NCBI GenBank assembly: GCA_022837485.1
Contig: JALHHH010000069.1
Coordinates: forward strand, 1 to 13,943
Length of the DNA stretch: 13,943 nucleotides
DNA from: Bacteroidales bacterium
Lineage (GTDB): Bacteria; Bacteroidota; Bacteroidia; Bacteroidales; Lentimicrobiaceae
Direction of reading: 5' to 3'
A program made the translations under genes and the position numbers. The notes under the pieces are model-generated. The model saw nothing but the letters and a program-made list of their open reading frames with translations, had not been told where the DNA came from and searched no databases. Shown here piece by piece: positions 13,524 through 13,943 of this stretch. Within the stretch, counting starts at the first letter, position 1; each line of letters opens with the position of its first letter.

Positions 13524-13943
13524 ATGCTTATTAAATCACTTGAGGATATTAAAGAGATTCTGCCGGTTAGTGATGCCGTCAATCTGGACCGGTTGCGGCC
13601 ACATCTGGAAACGGCAGAGCAAACTTACCTTAAGCCCCTGCTTGGTGAGCTTTACAATAGCCTGGAGAGTTTTACCGGTGAGACTATTCCTGAAAACCTT
13701 CAGGAGCATGAAACGCAATTCCGTGAGCTTTTAAAGCTAGTGCACCGCTCAGAAGTCCACCTGGCTTACTGGTCAGGTTATGATGTGCTGAATGCTTATA
13801 TCTCTGATGGTGGGTTCCGGAGAATAGAGACTGACAAAGTAAAAGGCCTGTTCAAGTATCAGGAGGACAGCCTGAAGGATTATTTCAAATCAACCGGTTT
13901 TAACAGCCTGGATGCCGTTCTGGATTACATTGAATCCAACATC
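13524..13943 (+). CDS. Neck/connector-like phage protein, 3' end beyond the window
   Basis: The frame starts at ATG 13524, 2 nt after the portal stop, and is still open at the window edge (140 codons seen). It begins MLIKSLEDIKEILPVSDAVN and has ETAEQTYLKPLLGELY at about 36-50. This resembles small helical proteins found after the portal in Bacteroidota prophages, which I believe are grouped as a DUF6712-type family. A head-tail connector role is suggested by its place after the portal. The family name is from memory, and the function is inferred from position. Confidence 0.65.
   Translation, partial: MLIKSLEDIKEILPVSDAVNLDRLRPHLETAEQTYLKPLLGELYNSLESFTGETIPENLQEHETQFRELLKLVHRSEVHLAYWSGYDVLNAYISDGGFRRIETDKVKGLFKYQEDSLKDYFKSTGFNSLDAVLDYIESNI

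Overview
The window looks like DNA from a Bacteroidota bacterium, most likely Bacteroidales, carrying a tailed-phage or prophage morphogenesis region. This rests on the style of the phage proteins (portal, capsid and terminase resembling Bacteroidota prophage families), on start codons preceded by A/T-rich sequence rather than Shine-Dalgarno motifs, and on an ArdC-like/RadC gene pair of the kind found on Bacteroidota mobile elements. No host housekeeping gene is present, so the assignment is an inference.

Left part (1-1507). The window opens in the last ~96 nt of a group II intron (domains V and VI). Next comes a minus-strand cassette-like gene of unknown function that has no ATG. The gene is bracketed by related core-like sequences, and upstream of it is an inverted repeat with an attC-like two-stem layout; the intron cuts the core on its downstream side. 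About 670 nt without a convincing gene follows. It holds a perfect 12-bp inverted repeat, a C-rich tract, a cluster of ATTACAAATT motifs in both orientations, and two palindromes just before the first phage gene.

Phage block 1 (1508-9397). Closely spaced or overlapping plus-strand genes encode two unknown proteins, a ClpP-like head-maturation protease fused to a probable scaffold (with a possible nested scaffold start), the major capsid protein, a probable tail-tube-like structural protein and a small coupled protein, ending at an intrinsic terminator. A second run encodes a coiled-coil-rich unknown, a PLD-like (HKD) protein, a small terminase-like protein, a second packaging-type unknown and the large terminase.

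Accessory module (9398-11905). Between the large terminase and the portal-side genes lies a three-gene cassette: an unknown helical protein, an ArdC N-terminal-domain protein and a stand-alone RadC/JAMM protein. Hairpin-rich non-coding DNA flanks it on both sides. The first two genes share a leader made of a GC hairpin with a TAGCCG loop followed by an identical 15-mer. It resembles an anti-restriction or accessory ('moron') insertion into the morphogenesis operon.

Phage block 2 (11906-13943, runs off the end). A small unknown gene is translationally coupled to the portal gene, followed by a neck/connector-like gene still open at the window edge. Blocks 1 and 2 together supply scaffold, capsid, packaging motor and portal, in an order where capsid genes precede terminase and portal.
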